DNA of 64,000 bases from Bacteroides stercorirosoris. GTDB taxonomy: Bacteria > Bacteroidota > Bacteroidia > Bacteroidales > Bacteroidaceae. The stretch lies in contig NZ_FQZN01000015.1 in the NCBI RefSeq assembly GCF_900142015.1, forward strand, positions 84,080 through 148,079. The letters are read 5' to 3'. A model generated the notes under the pieces. It made no database searches and had not been told where the DNA came from. It saw nothing but the letters and a program-made list of their open reading frames with translations. Positions 24,312 through 33,453 of the stretch are shown here, in pieces (positions within the stretch are counted from its first letter, which is position 1; each line of letters starts with the position of its first letter). A program made the translations under genes and the position numbers.

Positions 24312-25910
24312 ATGAATGCACATCGTAAGATTATAAAAGACAATGCAAGGAGTTTATTGAAAATTATTGCAAAACAATATAACTGTAACTATTCTAGCGC
24401 GCTATTCCAAATATTAAAAGAGCACCCGAATGCACCTAGTTTCCTTTCCCTGCAATACATTCTACAACAAATGGGAAAAGAGAGCTTTGCTATGCATGTA
24501 ACTTATGAAGAATTACAAAATCTGCCACGCCCATTCATTGCACATATTACTACGAATGTTGATTTATTCCTTTTTATCACGAATATAACTCCTGACAATG
24601 TTCAGATGATAGATGTAGAAGGAAATATCGAAACTATAGACAGGACAGATTTCGATCATATGTGGGATGGCAATATTCTTTTAATAGATGAGAAACAAGG
24701 CTACATTAAAATTTCATTTAAGGAAAAATTCAACACCTTTATTAATCAAATAAGGTTCCCTTTTTTAATTCTCTGCATTATTTTGTCGTTCATCTATACA
24801 CTCATTTCAAAACAAGAACAAAGCATTCTATTTTATCTATATCTAATAGGTATTTTAGGAGGAATATCCGCATCCACACTTCTCTTCATAGAACAAATAG
24901 ACAAAAACAATATTCATATAAAAAAATTATGTTCTGCATCAGGAAATAAAAGCAAAATAGATTGTTCATCTATCTTAGATTTCAAAGATGCATACTTTCT
25001 CGGTCTTATATCTTGGAGCGATGTAGGATTTGTGTATTTTGCATTTCTTCTGATAGTAACACTACTTTTTCCATTTAGTATTTCTCAAATAGTCATCAAT
25101 CTATTCTCGATCCTTTGCATCGGATATGTATGCTATTCTCTCTACTATCAAAAATACATTGCAAAAAAATGGTGTACCCTTTGTCTATCCGTACAAATAG
25201 TTTTTATTTACCTATTTGCATTAAGTATATGTACACTAAACATTAAAAATATATATAAAGTAATTCAGCCTAATAATCTGCTTGGATTAATGATAACAGC
25301 CTTAACCATACTTTCAATATATATGATAATAAAGCAACTTATTAGTACCCATACAAAACATCTTTCCTTACAAAGAAAATTCAATGAACTTATTTATGAT
25401 GACAACATCTCTCAGTATCTTTTTTCAAAAGAAGTACAAATTACAAGCCTAAATAAAGTTCAAAAGTTAAGTATTGGAGTCCCCAATGCAAAAACGCAAC
25501 TCACACTAATTTTCAGTCCTATCTGCACCTCATGCATAAAGGAATTACAAATACTACTTCCTATTCTGCATAGGAAAAAGGATATTCAATTAGAATTAGT
25601 ATTCTTATTGGACCGAGAAAAGCATCCAGAATCTCAAACTATCACAAAACTATTAATACAAGAGTATAATAATGATTCAGACAAATTTTCAATACTATTA
25701 GAGGATTATGTTACTAAGTACCCTATAAGTAAGAACAAATTGCTAAAAGAGGCAAAAATAACACAAGGAGAATTTGAGATTGAAAAATTAATTGTCGCAC
25801 AAGAAAAATGGTGTTTAAATCATAAAATATATACTACTCCAACAATTTTTATTAATGGGTACAAGCTACCCAACTACTTCAGTATTAAAGACATTGACTA
25901 CCTATATTAA
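24312..25910 (+). CDS. C39-like / VKOR / thioredoxin fusion protein (copy 2)
   Basis: 532 residues with the same order as copy 1: a C39-like N-terminal domain without the catalytic Cys-His-Asp (residues 1-135), six hydrophobic segments (148-342) with VKOR cysteines C207, C218 and C288-TL-C291, and a thioredoxin domain with C405-TS-C408 and YTTPTIFINGY. It should oxidise thiols and pass electrons to quinone. The start is one base past the TlpA stop and the exporter follows after 9 bases, so the group is one operon. The gene is markedly A+T-rich relative to its exporter neighbour, hinting at separate origin. Confidence 0.87.
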   Translation: MNAHRKIIKDNARSLLKIIAKQYNCNYSSALFQILKEHPNAPSFLSLQYILQQMGKESFAMHVTYEELQNLPRPFIAHITTNVDLFLFITNITPDNVQMIDVEGNIETIDRTDFDHMWDGNILLIDEKQGYIKISFKEKFNTFINQIRFPFLILCIILSFIYTLISKQEQSILFYLYLIGILGGISASTLLFIEQIDKNNIHIKKLCSASGNKSKIDCSSILDFKDAYFLGLISWSDVGFVYFAFLLIVTLLFPFSISQIVINLFSILCIGYVCYSLYYQKYIAKKWCTLCLSVQIVFIYLFALSICTLNIKNIYKVIQPNNLLGLMITALTILSIYMIIKQLISTHTKHLSLQRKFNELIYDDNISQYLFSKEVQITSLNKVQKLSIGVPNAKTQLTLIFSPICTSCIKELQILLPILHRKKDIQLELVFLLDREKHPESQTITKLLIQEYNNDSDKFSILLEDYVTKYPISKNKLLKEAKITQGEFEIEKLIVAQEKWCLNHKIYTTPTIFINGYKLPNYFSIKDIDYLY

Positions 25911-25919
25911 GATTCAACA

Positions 25920-28106
25920 ATGAAGCACTTCCCTCACTACATCCAGCATGACGCCATGGACTGCGGCCCCACCTGCCTCCGCATGGTAGCCGCCTTCTAT
26001 GGCAAACGCTATTCGCTGGAAGGGTTAAGGGAAAAGTCATTCATCACCCGTGAAGGGGTATCCATGCTTGGTATCAGCGAAGCGGCAGAAAAGATTGGTT
26101 TTCGCAGTATTTGCGTACAAGTGGGTTATGAAAAGCTACAGGAAGCCCCTTTACCCTGCATCATACATTGGAACCAGCAGCACTTTGTCGTAGTATATAA
26201 GCTCAACGACAAGCATGTTTGGGTGGCCGATCCCGGTGCAGGAAAGCTAAAATACACCAAAGAAGAATTTTGTAATTGCTGGCTGAGTTCCCGAAAGAAC
26301 GAAGAAGACACAGGTGTGGCGTTGTTGCTGGAGCCCACACCCGAATTTTATACAATAGAGGACGAGGGAGACGAAGTGAATCGCAGAGGTTTTAGCTTCC
26401 TCTACTCCTATCTCCGCCCGTACCGGGGGTTGGTGGGGCAACTACTTTTAGGTCTGCTACTGGGCAGCATGATACAGCTCATGTTACCCTTCCTTACACA
26501 ATCGGTAGTAGACTTCGGCATCAACAACCAGAATCTCGGTTTTATTTATCTGGTGCTGATTGCCCAATTGATGCTGTCTTTCAGCAGCAGTGCCGTAGAT
26601 TTCATACGGGGCTGGATATTGCTACATCTGGGCACACGCATCAACATCGCCCTCATATCGGACTTCCTTATCAAACTGATGAAGATGCCTATCAGCTACT
26701 TCGACAGTAAAATGACAGGAGACATCCTGCAACGCATCAACGACCACAAGCGCATACAGGATTTCCTGACGGGAAGTAGCCTCAGCGTTATCTTTTCCGT
26801 ATTCAATATTATCATCTTCGGCATTGTACTGTTGGTGTACAGTGGCATGATATTCCTTATCTTCATGGGCGGAAGTGCCCTGTACGTTGCATACGTCTGG
26901 CTATTCATGAAGAAGCGCGCCGAACTGGATCACAAGCGTTTTGCCCAGCAGAGTGCCAATCAAAGCACGGTAGTACAACTGGTAAACGGTATGCAAGAAA
27001 TAAAACTCAGTGCCTGCGAACAACAGAAGCGCTGGGAATGGGAGCGAATACAAGCGAAGCTATTCAAAGTAAACATCAAAAGCCTTGCCCTGCGACAGTA
27101 TCAGGATTCGGGAGCAGTGCTGATTAATCAAAGCAAGAACCTACTGATAACCGCACTTGTGGCAAGTCTGGTGGTGAAAGGAGAAATGACACTGGGTATG
27201 ATGCTCTCCGTGCAATACATCATCGGACAACTGAACAGTCCGGTAAACGAACTCATCGCCTTTGCCCGCGATATGCAGGATGCACGCCTCAGCATGAACC
27301 GCCTCAGCGAAGTGCGCGACAAGCCGGATGAAGAAGACCCCACACGCGAATTACTGCGGGAAATACCGGAAGGAAAAGAAATAAGACTCCAAAACCTTAA
27401 CTTCAAATATGATCCGCTAAGCGAATACCCGACGTTGGACAATGTAAGTCTGGTGATTCCACCGGGCAAGCAAACAGCCATCGTGGGTATGAGCGGAAGC
27501 GGAAAGACAACACTCGTTAAACTACTGTTAGGATTCTACCCGCCCGCAAGCGGCGATATCTTCATCGGGGATACTCCACTGGGAAGTTATAGTATTCGCG
27601 AATGGCGCAAGCGGTGCGGTGTAGTAATGCAGGATGGTTTTATATTCTCCGACAGCATAGCCGGAAATATCGCTCCCGGTGTGGAACGCATCGACAAGAA
27701 GAAATTGCGCCATGCCGCCGAAGTGGCAAACATACACGATTTCATAGAAGAACTGCCTTTAGGGTACAACACCAAGATAGGACAAGAAGGACACGGATTA
27801 AGTCAGGGACAGAAGCAACGTATACTCATTGCCCGCGCCGTGTATAAAGACCCGGAATTCATCTTCTTTGACGAAGCAACCAACGCACTGGATGCCAACA
27901 ACGAACGCATCATCATGAACAACCTGCAAACCTTCTTCAAAGGAAGGACATCTGTCGTTGTAGCCCATCGTCTGAGCACTGTGAGGAATGCAGAGCAAAT
28001 CATCGTAATAGAACAGGGAAAAATAGCAGAAACCGGAACGCATGAAGCGCTGATTGCTCTGGAAGGAAGATATTATCAATTGGTGAAAAATCAATTGGAG
28101 CTTTGA
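25920..28106 (+). CDS. Peptidase-containing ABC transporter (C39 type)
   Basis: 728 residues. The N-terminal C39 protease is intact: Q9, C15 (AMDCGPTC), H88 (QQHFVVVY) and D104 (VADPGAG). Six membrane helices follow (about 165-460), then an ATP-binding domain with Walker A GMSGSGKTT (near 522), signature GLSQGQKQR and Walker B FIFFDEATNALD. Such transporters cut precursors after the double glycine and export the core across the inner membrane with ATP. Substrate is inferred to be the peptide at 22385. Works with the HlyD adaptor downstream. Confidence 0.95.
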   Translation: MKHFPHYIQHDAMDCGPTCLRMVAAFYGKRYSLEGLREKSFITREGVSMLGISEAAEKIGFRSICVQVGYEKLQEAPLPCIIHWNQQHFVVVYKLNDKHVWVADPGAGKLKYTKEEFCNCWLSSRKNEEDTGVALLLEPTPEFYTIEDEGDEVNRRGFSFLYSYLRPYRGLVGQLLLGLLLGSMIQLMLPFLTQSVVDFGINNQNLGFIYLVLIAQLMLSFSSSAVDFIRGWILLHLGTRINIALISDFLIKLMKMPISYFDSKMTGDILQRINDHKRIQDFLTGSSLSVIFSVFNIIIFGIVLLVYSGMIFLIFMGGSALYVAYVWLFMKKRAELDHKRFAQQSANQSTVVQLVNGMQEIKLSACEQQKRWEWERIQAKLFKVNIKSLALRQYQDSGAVLINQSKNLLITALVASLVVKGEMTLGMMLSVQYIIGQLNSPVNELIAFARDMQDARLSMNRLSEVRDKPDEEDPTRELLREIPEGKEIRLQNLNFKYDPLSEYPTLDNVSLVIPPGKQTAIVGMSGSGKTTLVKLLLGFYPPASGDIFIGDTPLGSYSIREWRKRCGVVMQDGFIFSDSIAGNIAPGVERIDKKKLRHAAEVANIHDFIEELPLGYNTKIGQEGHGLSQGQKQRILIARAVYKDPEFIFFDEATNALDANNERIIMNNLQTFFKGRTSVVVAHRLSTVRNAEQIIVIEQGKIAETGTHEALIALEGRYYQLVKNQLEL

Positions 28107-28109
28107 GAA

Positions 28110-28140
28110 GTTGAGAGTTAAAAGTCGAGAGTTGAGAGTT
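28110..28140 (+). repeat. 7-bp-period linker before the HlyD gene
   Basis: gttgaga gttaaaa gtcgaga gttgaga gtt and then ATG at 28141. It starts right after the exporter stop. Two of its heptads are identical to those before ribF. Confidence 0.65.
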
Positions 28141-29439
28141 ATGAAGAAGCAAGAAGAGAAAGACATAGAATTAAGGTGTGAGGAGGTGCAGGAGATACTG
28201 ACACGGCCGCCGCACGCACTAATCAGATGGGGAATAACAGTTTTCTTCGGAGTATTGGCACTACTTTTCATCGGTGGTTGTTTCTTCAAATACCCGGATA
28301 TCATAAGCACTGAAATCACTATCACAACCGAACATCCACCTGTATGGATCGTATCAAAAGGAAGCGGAAAGGTGCAGGAAGTATATTGCAAAGACCGGGA
28401 TACCGTGCAAGCTGGAGACATCATAGCTGTACTGGAAAACCCGGCCGTCACTACCGACGTCCTTAATATAAAAGAGAGACTCGCCACTTTTATTCTGACG
28501 GACAGTTGCATTTGTCAAGCCATCTTTCCTGAGAAACCGCAACTCGGAACCATACAGAATACGTATGCTTCATTCATCAAAAGTCTGACGGATTACCGTA
28601 ATTTCCTTTCAATTGACCTCTACACGCAAAAAGAACAGGCAGCCTGTAAGGAACTGCGAGAATATCAAAAGTATATCCTGCACCTGAACAAACAAGCCGA
28701 ACTGGATAAAGAACAGGTGCAAATAGCATCCGCCACCCACGGACGTGAAAAGATATTGTTCGACAAAGGACTGATATCGAAAGCAGATTACGAAGAGGCA
28801 CAACAGACCTATCTGAATCGCAGGCAAGGACAGGAACAATTAATGACATCCCTCTCATCTGCCAGAATACAGGAAGCACAACTACAACAGAATATTGTTG
28901 AAATCCGCATGGAACGCAGCCGGGAGGCCAATACTCTAAATGCTTCTCTAAAAGCAGCTCTCAATGATTTGAAAGTAAGCATCAGCGATTGGGAATTGGA
29001 GTGTCTTTTCATCAGCCCTGCCGGAGGTATACTATCCTACAACAATATATGGCAAAAGAACCAGAATGTCAATGCAGGAGACAAGGTATTCTCTATCGTG
29101 ACGTCCGCACCGGGAGATATTATCGGGAAAATAAAACTACCGGTCAGCGGTTCGGGTAAGGTTACCACCGGTCAGAGAGTAAATATTAGCGTCACAGGAT
29201 ATCCGTACATGGAATTCGGTTTCCTCACCGGAGAAGTGTTGTCTGTTTCGCTATTGGCGAATGAAGAAAACGTGTACACAGTCACCGTCAGTCTGCCACA
29301 AAACTTATGCACTTCCTATGGCAGGCAACTGGACTTCAATGGAGAACTTTCGGGCACGGCAGAGGTCATGACAGACGAACGGAGCGTAACTGCACGTTTG
29401 TTCAGTCCGCTCCGTTATCTGTGGGAGAAATATCTCTGA
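28141..29439 (+). CDS. HlyD-family secretion adaptor
   Basis: 432 residues from ATG at 28141; the TTG ten codons upstream lies in the repeat linker. One membrane helix (about 30-50, WGITVFFGVLALLFIGGCFF) is followed by a biotinyl-lipoyl-like half (WIVSKGSGKVQEVYCKDRDTVQAGDIIAVLENP), a long coiled coil (about 130-290) and a second half ending in a beta-barrel region. These proteins bridge an inner membrane ABC exporter to an outer membrane channel. No TolC gene is adjacent, so a housekeeping one would be used. Last gene of the peptide export operon, converging on the DUF418 gene. Confidence 0.9.
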   Translation: MKKQEEKDIELRCEEVQEILTRPPHALIRWGITVFFGVLALLFIGGCFFKYPDIISTEITITTEHPPVWIVSKGSGKVQEVYCKDRDTVQAGDIIAVLENPAVTTDVLNIKERLATFILTDSCICQAIFPEKPQLGTIQNTYASFIKSLTDYRNFLSIDLYTQKEQAACKELREYQKYILHLNKQAELDKEQVQIASATHGREKILFDKGLISKADYEEAQQTYLNRRQGQEQLMTSLSSARIQEAQLQQNIVEIRMERSREANTLNASLKAALNDLKVSISDWELECLFISPAGGILSYNNIWQKNQNVNAGDKVFSIVTSAPGDIIGKIKLPVSGSGKVTTGQRVNISVTGYPYMEFGFLTGEVLSVSLLANEENVYTVTVSLPQNLCTSYGRQLDFNGELSGTAEVMTDERSVTARLFSPLRYLWEKYL

Positions 29440-29447
29440 AATACTCC

Positions 29448-30617
29448 TTATTTCAACCAAGTCGCCCGTTTCCACAAGTACTCCAACGGCCCGTGAGCAT
29501 GTCGCTTCATCCACCAGCAGCAGAAAGCAAACTGGACGAAGAAGAGAAGCACACCTACCAGGAAGCTGGCAGTAATGCCCAACTGAGAGTGCATGGCAAG
29601 CCCCCAATTATAGAAAATCAGCGAGCCGATGATGCTTTGGGTGATATAGTTGGTGAGACTCATCTTACCATAAGGAGTAATCTTCATCAGCAACCCGTGC
29701 AGGTTCGTCCGGTAGAAAGCAAAGATGACGCCGGACACCAGTATCAGCATAAATGAGAACTTGGAAAGTGAAGTGATGATAAGGGAGAGAGGGGCAAGAA
29801 TGGATTTATTAGTAATGAAATCCGGAAGCATATTGCCCAATCCGTACAAAGGAAAGAAAGCGATAAGGGCACCACAAAGCACCTTATTCCATACTTTCAG
29901 GTTTTCTTTCAGGAAAAGTCCCCGGCGTCCTATCAACAGACCGAGCAGGAAGAGAGCAGCAGTCTGGAATACACGTCCGTGGTCCCATGCCCAGGCAAGG
30001 CTGGCAATCTGCCCCTCCCACAAATTCACACGCACAGTTTCGAGGAATGTACCGTGGCTTTGGACTTGGAAGGCAGCTCCCCAGTAACTACCCGTAGGAA
30101 TGGAAGGCGTCACAAAAGAGGAATCCATGCAAGCGCGTATCACGTAATAAAGTGGCAACGGCTGTATCAGCAACACACAAGCCAGAACGAATAACCATTT
30201 ATCCTTCAACCGGCAGGTAAGCGGCAAAATAAAACCTACCAAAGAGTAGAGCACCAATACTTCGGCCGTAAAGAATGCAGCATTTATATTACCAAAAATG
30301 AATAGCAGCACTAACCGCCAGCAGAAACGCAGACGGAAATCCTTGCCACGCATACGCTGGTTATTGTCCTGAATGAAGAAACTGAAACCGAACAGCAAAG
30401 CAAAAACAGCATAAGCTTTCCCTCCGAACATAAAGAAAAGTCCGTCCCATATCGCCTTGTCTGAAAAGTTAAGCCAGGCACTCTGGGTGGATGTATCAGG
30501 AAATGAATAGAAATTGAAATGCTCGATAGAATGTAATACAATGATGCCCATAACAGCCAGTCCGCGTAGCACGTCGGCCACATCAATACGCGTGTGTTCT
30601 CCTAATTTTTGTACCAT
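29448..30617 (-). CDS. DUF418 family multi-pass membrane protein
   Basis: 389 residues with about ten hydrophobic segments. The start RIDVADVLRGLAVMGIIVLHSIEHFNFYSF and the C-terminal YGKMSLTNYITQSIIGSLIFY are typical of DUF418/YeiB proteins, which are distantly related to acyltransferase-3 proteins. Function unknown. It converges on the HlyD gene with only 8 bases between stops, so it is not part of the peptide operon. Confidence 0.88.
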   Translation of the reverse strand: MVQKLGEHTRIDVADVLRGLAVMGIIVLHSIEHFNFYSFPDTSTQSAWLNFSDKAIWDGLFFMFGGKAYAVFALLFGFSFFIQDNNQRMRGKDFRLRFCWRLVLLFIFGNINAAFFTAEVLVLYSLVGFILPLTCRLKDKWLFVLACVLLIQPLPLYYVIRACMDSSFVTPSIPTGSYWGAAFQVQSHGTFLETVRVNLWEGQIASLAWAWDHGRVFQTAALFLLGLLIGRRGLFLKENLKVWNKVLCGALIAFFPLYGLGNMLPDFITNKSILAPLSLIITSLSKFSFMLILVSGVIFAFYRTNLHGLLMKITPYGKMSLTNYITQSIIGSLIFYNWGLAMHSQLGITASFLVGVLLFFVQFAFCCWWMKRHAHGPLEYLWKRATWLK

Positions 30618-30664
30618 ATTATTATAAGTTCATTAGCAATCAGCCCATTTTAATGTTAAAATCG

Positions 30665-30672
30665 CAAATATA
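30665..30672 (-). promoter_or_regulatory. -7 box for DUF418 gene
   Basis: TATATTTG on the minus strand matches TAnnTTTG, 48 bases before the start codon. Confidence 0.4.
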
Positions 30673-30797
30673 GAATTTATAATCCACTTTTGCCCCCAAA
30701 TTCCCAATTTCTTCCAGAATTGCCCGCCATCTTTGCAACACAATCAGTAATAATCTGACAGAACAATGACATTAATAACTCTAAAAGACAAATAGCT

Positions 30798-31676
30798 ATG
30801 AAATTGAAAATGTATTTCGCCCTGTTGACCATGGGCATGATTGGCTTGCAAAGTTGCAGTAACGACGATGACGACGACCTCCCAAGTTCCAAAGTTCCCG
30901 AAGCTGTACGCAATGCGTTCGACAGCAGCTTCTCTAACACAGCTAATCTGAGCTGGGAAACCAAAACCGTTTCGAAAGGACAATACTACAAAGCGGAGTT
31001 TAACAACAAGAGTGACAACGGGTATAAAACAGAAGCCTGGTACACCGCAGACGGTACCTGGTACATGACAGAAACGGAAATGCCGTACAATGCCATTCCG
31101 CAAGCCGTGAAAACTTCTTTCGAGAGCAGTGAATATGCTTCCTGGAAAAGAGACAATGAAGTGGACCGCATTGAGCGTAATGCTGTGAAAGAAATCATCT
31201 ATATCATTGAAGTGGAATCTCCACAGGATGTAGATATGGACTTGCATTATTCGGCAGATGGCATCCTTGTCAAAGCCGTAAATGATGATGGTGACGGCGA
31301 TAATGAATCGCTACTGCCGGACACACCATCGGAAATGGTGACTACCGCAACAGAATTTATACAGAAGAACTATCCCAATGCCCGCATCATCGAAATCGAA
31401 ACGGAGCACGGAGTGATTGAAATTGATATTATACATGACAACCGCAGCAAAGAAGTATTGCTCGGCACAACGTATGAATGGATTTCAACATCATGGGATG
31501 TTTATACACTCCCGGCAAAGGTGACAGAAGCCATCAATGCTTCACAATACAACGGTCACGTAGTGGACGATGCCGAATATTTTGAAACGCCTGCCGGAAA
31601 TTATTATCTGGTGGAACTGGAACAAGGAAAGAATGAGGTGAAAATTAAAATCACGGAAGAGGGAGAAATTGTCTGA
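30798..31676 (+). CDS. PepSY-like (BLIP-like fold) lipoprotein
   Basis: 292 residues. A lipobox (MIGLQSC) is followed by an acidic run (SNDDDDD), then two repeats of the pattern VPEAVRNAFDSSFSN-W and VKTSFESSEYASW-RD-EV-R typical of Bacteroidetes PepSY-like proteins, and a third near the C-terminus (VTEAINASQYNGHVVDDAEYF). They are periplasmic or surface proteins of unknown function. It is a single gene followed by a very strong hairpin. Confidence 0.85.
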   Translation: MKLKMYFALLTMGMIGLQSCSNDDDDDLPSSKVPEAVRNAFDSSFSNTANLSWETKTVSKGQYYKAEFNNKSDNGYKTEAWYTADGTWYMTETEMPYNAIPQAVKTSFESSEYASWKRDNEVDRIERNAVKEIIYIIEVESPQDVDMDLHYSADGILVKAVNDDGDGDNESLLPDTPSEMVTTATEFIQKNYPNARIIEIETEHGVIEIDIIHDNRSKEVLLGTTYEWISTSWDVYTLPAKVTEAINASQYNGHVVDDAEYFETPAGNYYLVELEQGKNEVKIKITEEGEIV

Positions 31677-31696
31677 AGACAAATACTATATCACAA

Positions 31697-31742
31697 GTAA
31701 ATGATAATTTAGCGGGCGGATGCCCGCTAAATTATCATTTAC
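31697..31742. terminator. Perfect 21-bp hairpin, bidirectional terminator
   Basis: Arms of 21 bp starting GTAAATGATAATTTAGCGGG pair perfectly around ggat between two converging genes. The outer A/T pairs supply the T tract on either strand. Confidence 0.8.
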
Positions 31743-31767
31743 AAAACTATTTCTTAATAATTCTATT

Positions 31768-33141
31768 TTATCTCAAAGCCTCCACCTCTTCCGGCGTCAA
31801 CGGAATCTTCTTACCTAAGCGGCGGGCACCGGTTTCAGTGATAAGATAATCCTCCTCGTTGCGGATGCCGCCAAAGTCGCGATATTCTTCCACTTTGTCG
31901 TAGTTGATGAAATCCATGAATTTCTTTTCCCCTTTCCACATATCAATCAGTTCGGGAATGAAATAAATACCCGGCTCAACGGTATGTACAAAGCCCGGTT
32001 CCAGAGGAATGGCAAGACGTTGCGACTTGCGTCCGAACTGCGTACTCTTAGGCTGACCGTCATATCCTACCCAGACTTCGCCCAGGTTCTCCATATCGTG
32101 AACATCCAGTCCCATCATGTGTCCCAAACCGTGAGGATAGAACAACGCATGAGCACCTTCGCGAACCGCATCGTCCGCATTCCCCTTCATCAGTCCCAGT
32201 CCTTTCAGACCTTCCACCATGACACGGGCGGACAAGTCATAAACCTCCATATAAGGAATACCCGGACGGAGCGCCTTCACAGATTCCAGATGCATGGCAT
32301 TCTGAATCTCATAGACAGCACGCTGCTTCGAAGTAAACGTCTTATCGGCAGGCACAGTAGATGACATATCACCACAATACCCCGACGGAAGTTCAGCTCC
32401 GGCATCAATCAGAAACAAATCGCCCGGTTTAATCTTATTGCCATGATAATGATTATGCAAAGTCTGGCCGTTAATCGTCGCAATCGTCGGGAAAGAGAGT
32501 TCGCAGTTATTCATCTCCGCCACACGGTTCATCTCTGCCACTACCTCATATTCGTACATGCCCGGACGAATCACTTCCATAGCTTTGATGTGCATGTCGG
32601 CAGTAACGTCGCACGCCTTTTCTATCTCTACTATTTCTTCGGCAGATTTATAGTTACGTTGAGCCACCACCGCACGGATAAACGGCGCTGAGCCCTCCTG
32701 GCGTGCAGGCGGAATGCCCAGCCAGTCCATCAGTTTCAACTTATGTTCAGGACGATAAGGAGGCAGATAGTGTACCGTCTGCCCTTTTTGTACAGCCTTG
32801 TGCAAGTAGCTGACAATCTCGGCCGAGGGTTGTGTTTCTCTGATGCCTACCCGTTCACTTTTCTCTTTCAGGGTAGGTTGCGTGCCCATCCACACGATAT
32901 GGTCGATAGTCAATTCATCTCCGAAGATGATTTCTTTATCTTCGTCCACATCAATTATGGCGGAAAGTCCGGCAAAGGACAAACCAAAATAGTAAAGGAA
33001 AGTGGAATCCTGACGATAGCGGAAAGCGTTATCCTCGTAATTTAATCCCTGTTCATCATTTCCCAGGAACAACAATACTCCGGAGCCGATATTTTTTTTC
33101 AGCAGGGCTCTGCGCTGCACATAAGTTTCTTTATCAAACAT
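31768..33141 (-). CDS. M24B aminopeptidase P (Xaa-Pro aminopeptidase)
   Basis: 457 residues. An N-terminal creatinase-like domain precedes the pita-bread catalytic domain. Metal and catalytic motifs: FLIDAGAELPSGYCGDMSS (two Asp), FYPHGLGHMMGLDVHD (His), TVEPGIYF (Glu) and GGIRNEEDYLIT (Glu). It removes the residue before an N-terminal proline in the cytoplasm. It is divergent from rpoN with a mirrored promoter region between them. Confidence 0.93.
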   Translation of the reverse strand: MFDKETYVQRRALLKKNIGSGVLLFLGNDEQGLNYEDNAFRYRQDSTFLYYFGLSFAGLSAIIDVDEDKEIIFGDELTIDHIVWMGTQPTLKEKSERVGIRETQPSAEIVSYLHKAVQKGQTVHYLPPYRPEHKLKLMDWLGIPPARQEGSAPFIRAVVAQRNYKSAEEIVEIEKACDVTADMHIKAMEVIRPGMYEYEVVAEMNRVAEMNNCELSFPTIATINGQTLHNHYHGNKIKPGDLFLIDAGAELPSGYCGDMSSTVPADKTFTSKQRAVYEIQNAMHLESVKALRPGIPYMEVYDLSARVMVEGLKGLGLMKGNADDAVREGAHALFYPHGLGHMMGLDVHDMENLGEVWVGYDGQPKSTQFGRKSQRLAIPLEPGFVHTVEPGIYFIPELIDMWKGEKKFMDFINYDKVEEYRDFGGIRNEEDYLITETGARRLGKKIPLTPEEVEALR

Positions 33142-33170
33142 GATGTCGCTATTTTTTTAGTTGATATTCG

Positions 33171-33188
33171 CAAAGATAATGCAAACCG
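33171..33188 (-). promoter_or_regulatory. Promoter box of the aminopeptidase P gene
   Basis: On the minus strand it reads CGGTTTGCATTATCTTTG, holding TATCTTTG (-7). The same 18 bases, opposite orientation, lie before rpoN. Confidence 0.6.
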
Positions 33189-33220
33189 AAAGCAGTACAA
33201 AATAAGCTTGCCTATTTTTA

Positions 33221-33378
33221 ATGCCGAGGTGCAGCTTATCTTCGCTTTTAGCAAAGATTATGCAAATTGAGTGCAATTACTTTCATGCTTGCACGAAAAG
33301 TTATGCCGAGAACATTTCGCGTTCCCGAACTATTCACTATTTTTGCAAAAAGTGCGAAGATAAGCTGCACCCCGGCAT
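33221..33378. repeat. Inverted repeat in the aminopeptidase P-rpoN intergenic region
   Basis: The left arm atgccgaggtgcagcttatc and its continuation to 33253 pairs with the right arm ending ataagctgcaccccggcat at 33378, with one mismatch and a 2-base indel over 33 bp. The arms flank about 90 bases with no gene. A separate 9-bp palindrome (AAAATGAAC-ga-GTTCATTTT) follows at 33381-33400. Confidence 0.7.
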
Positions 33379-33409
33379 AAAAAATGAACGAGTTCATTTT
33401 ATTCTGTCT

Positions 33410-33427
33410 CGGTTTGCATTATCTTTG
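33410..33427 (+). promoter_or_regulatory. Promoter box of rpoN
   Basis: CGGTTTGCATTATCTTTG, with -7 element TATCTTTG at 33420-33427. Transcription from here begins before the ATG at 33454 and after the GTG at 33427. Confidence 0.6.
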
Positions 33428-33453
33428 TGGCGAGTAAAAGAAAAGAATTTAGT

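Noticed and set aside
27798..28511. 237-codon antisense frame over exporter and HlyD genes
   Set aside because: Straddles two well-supported genes; no motif.
33427..33453. GTG start for rpoN
   Set aside because: Lies at the -7 box and adds residues not typical of RpoN.
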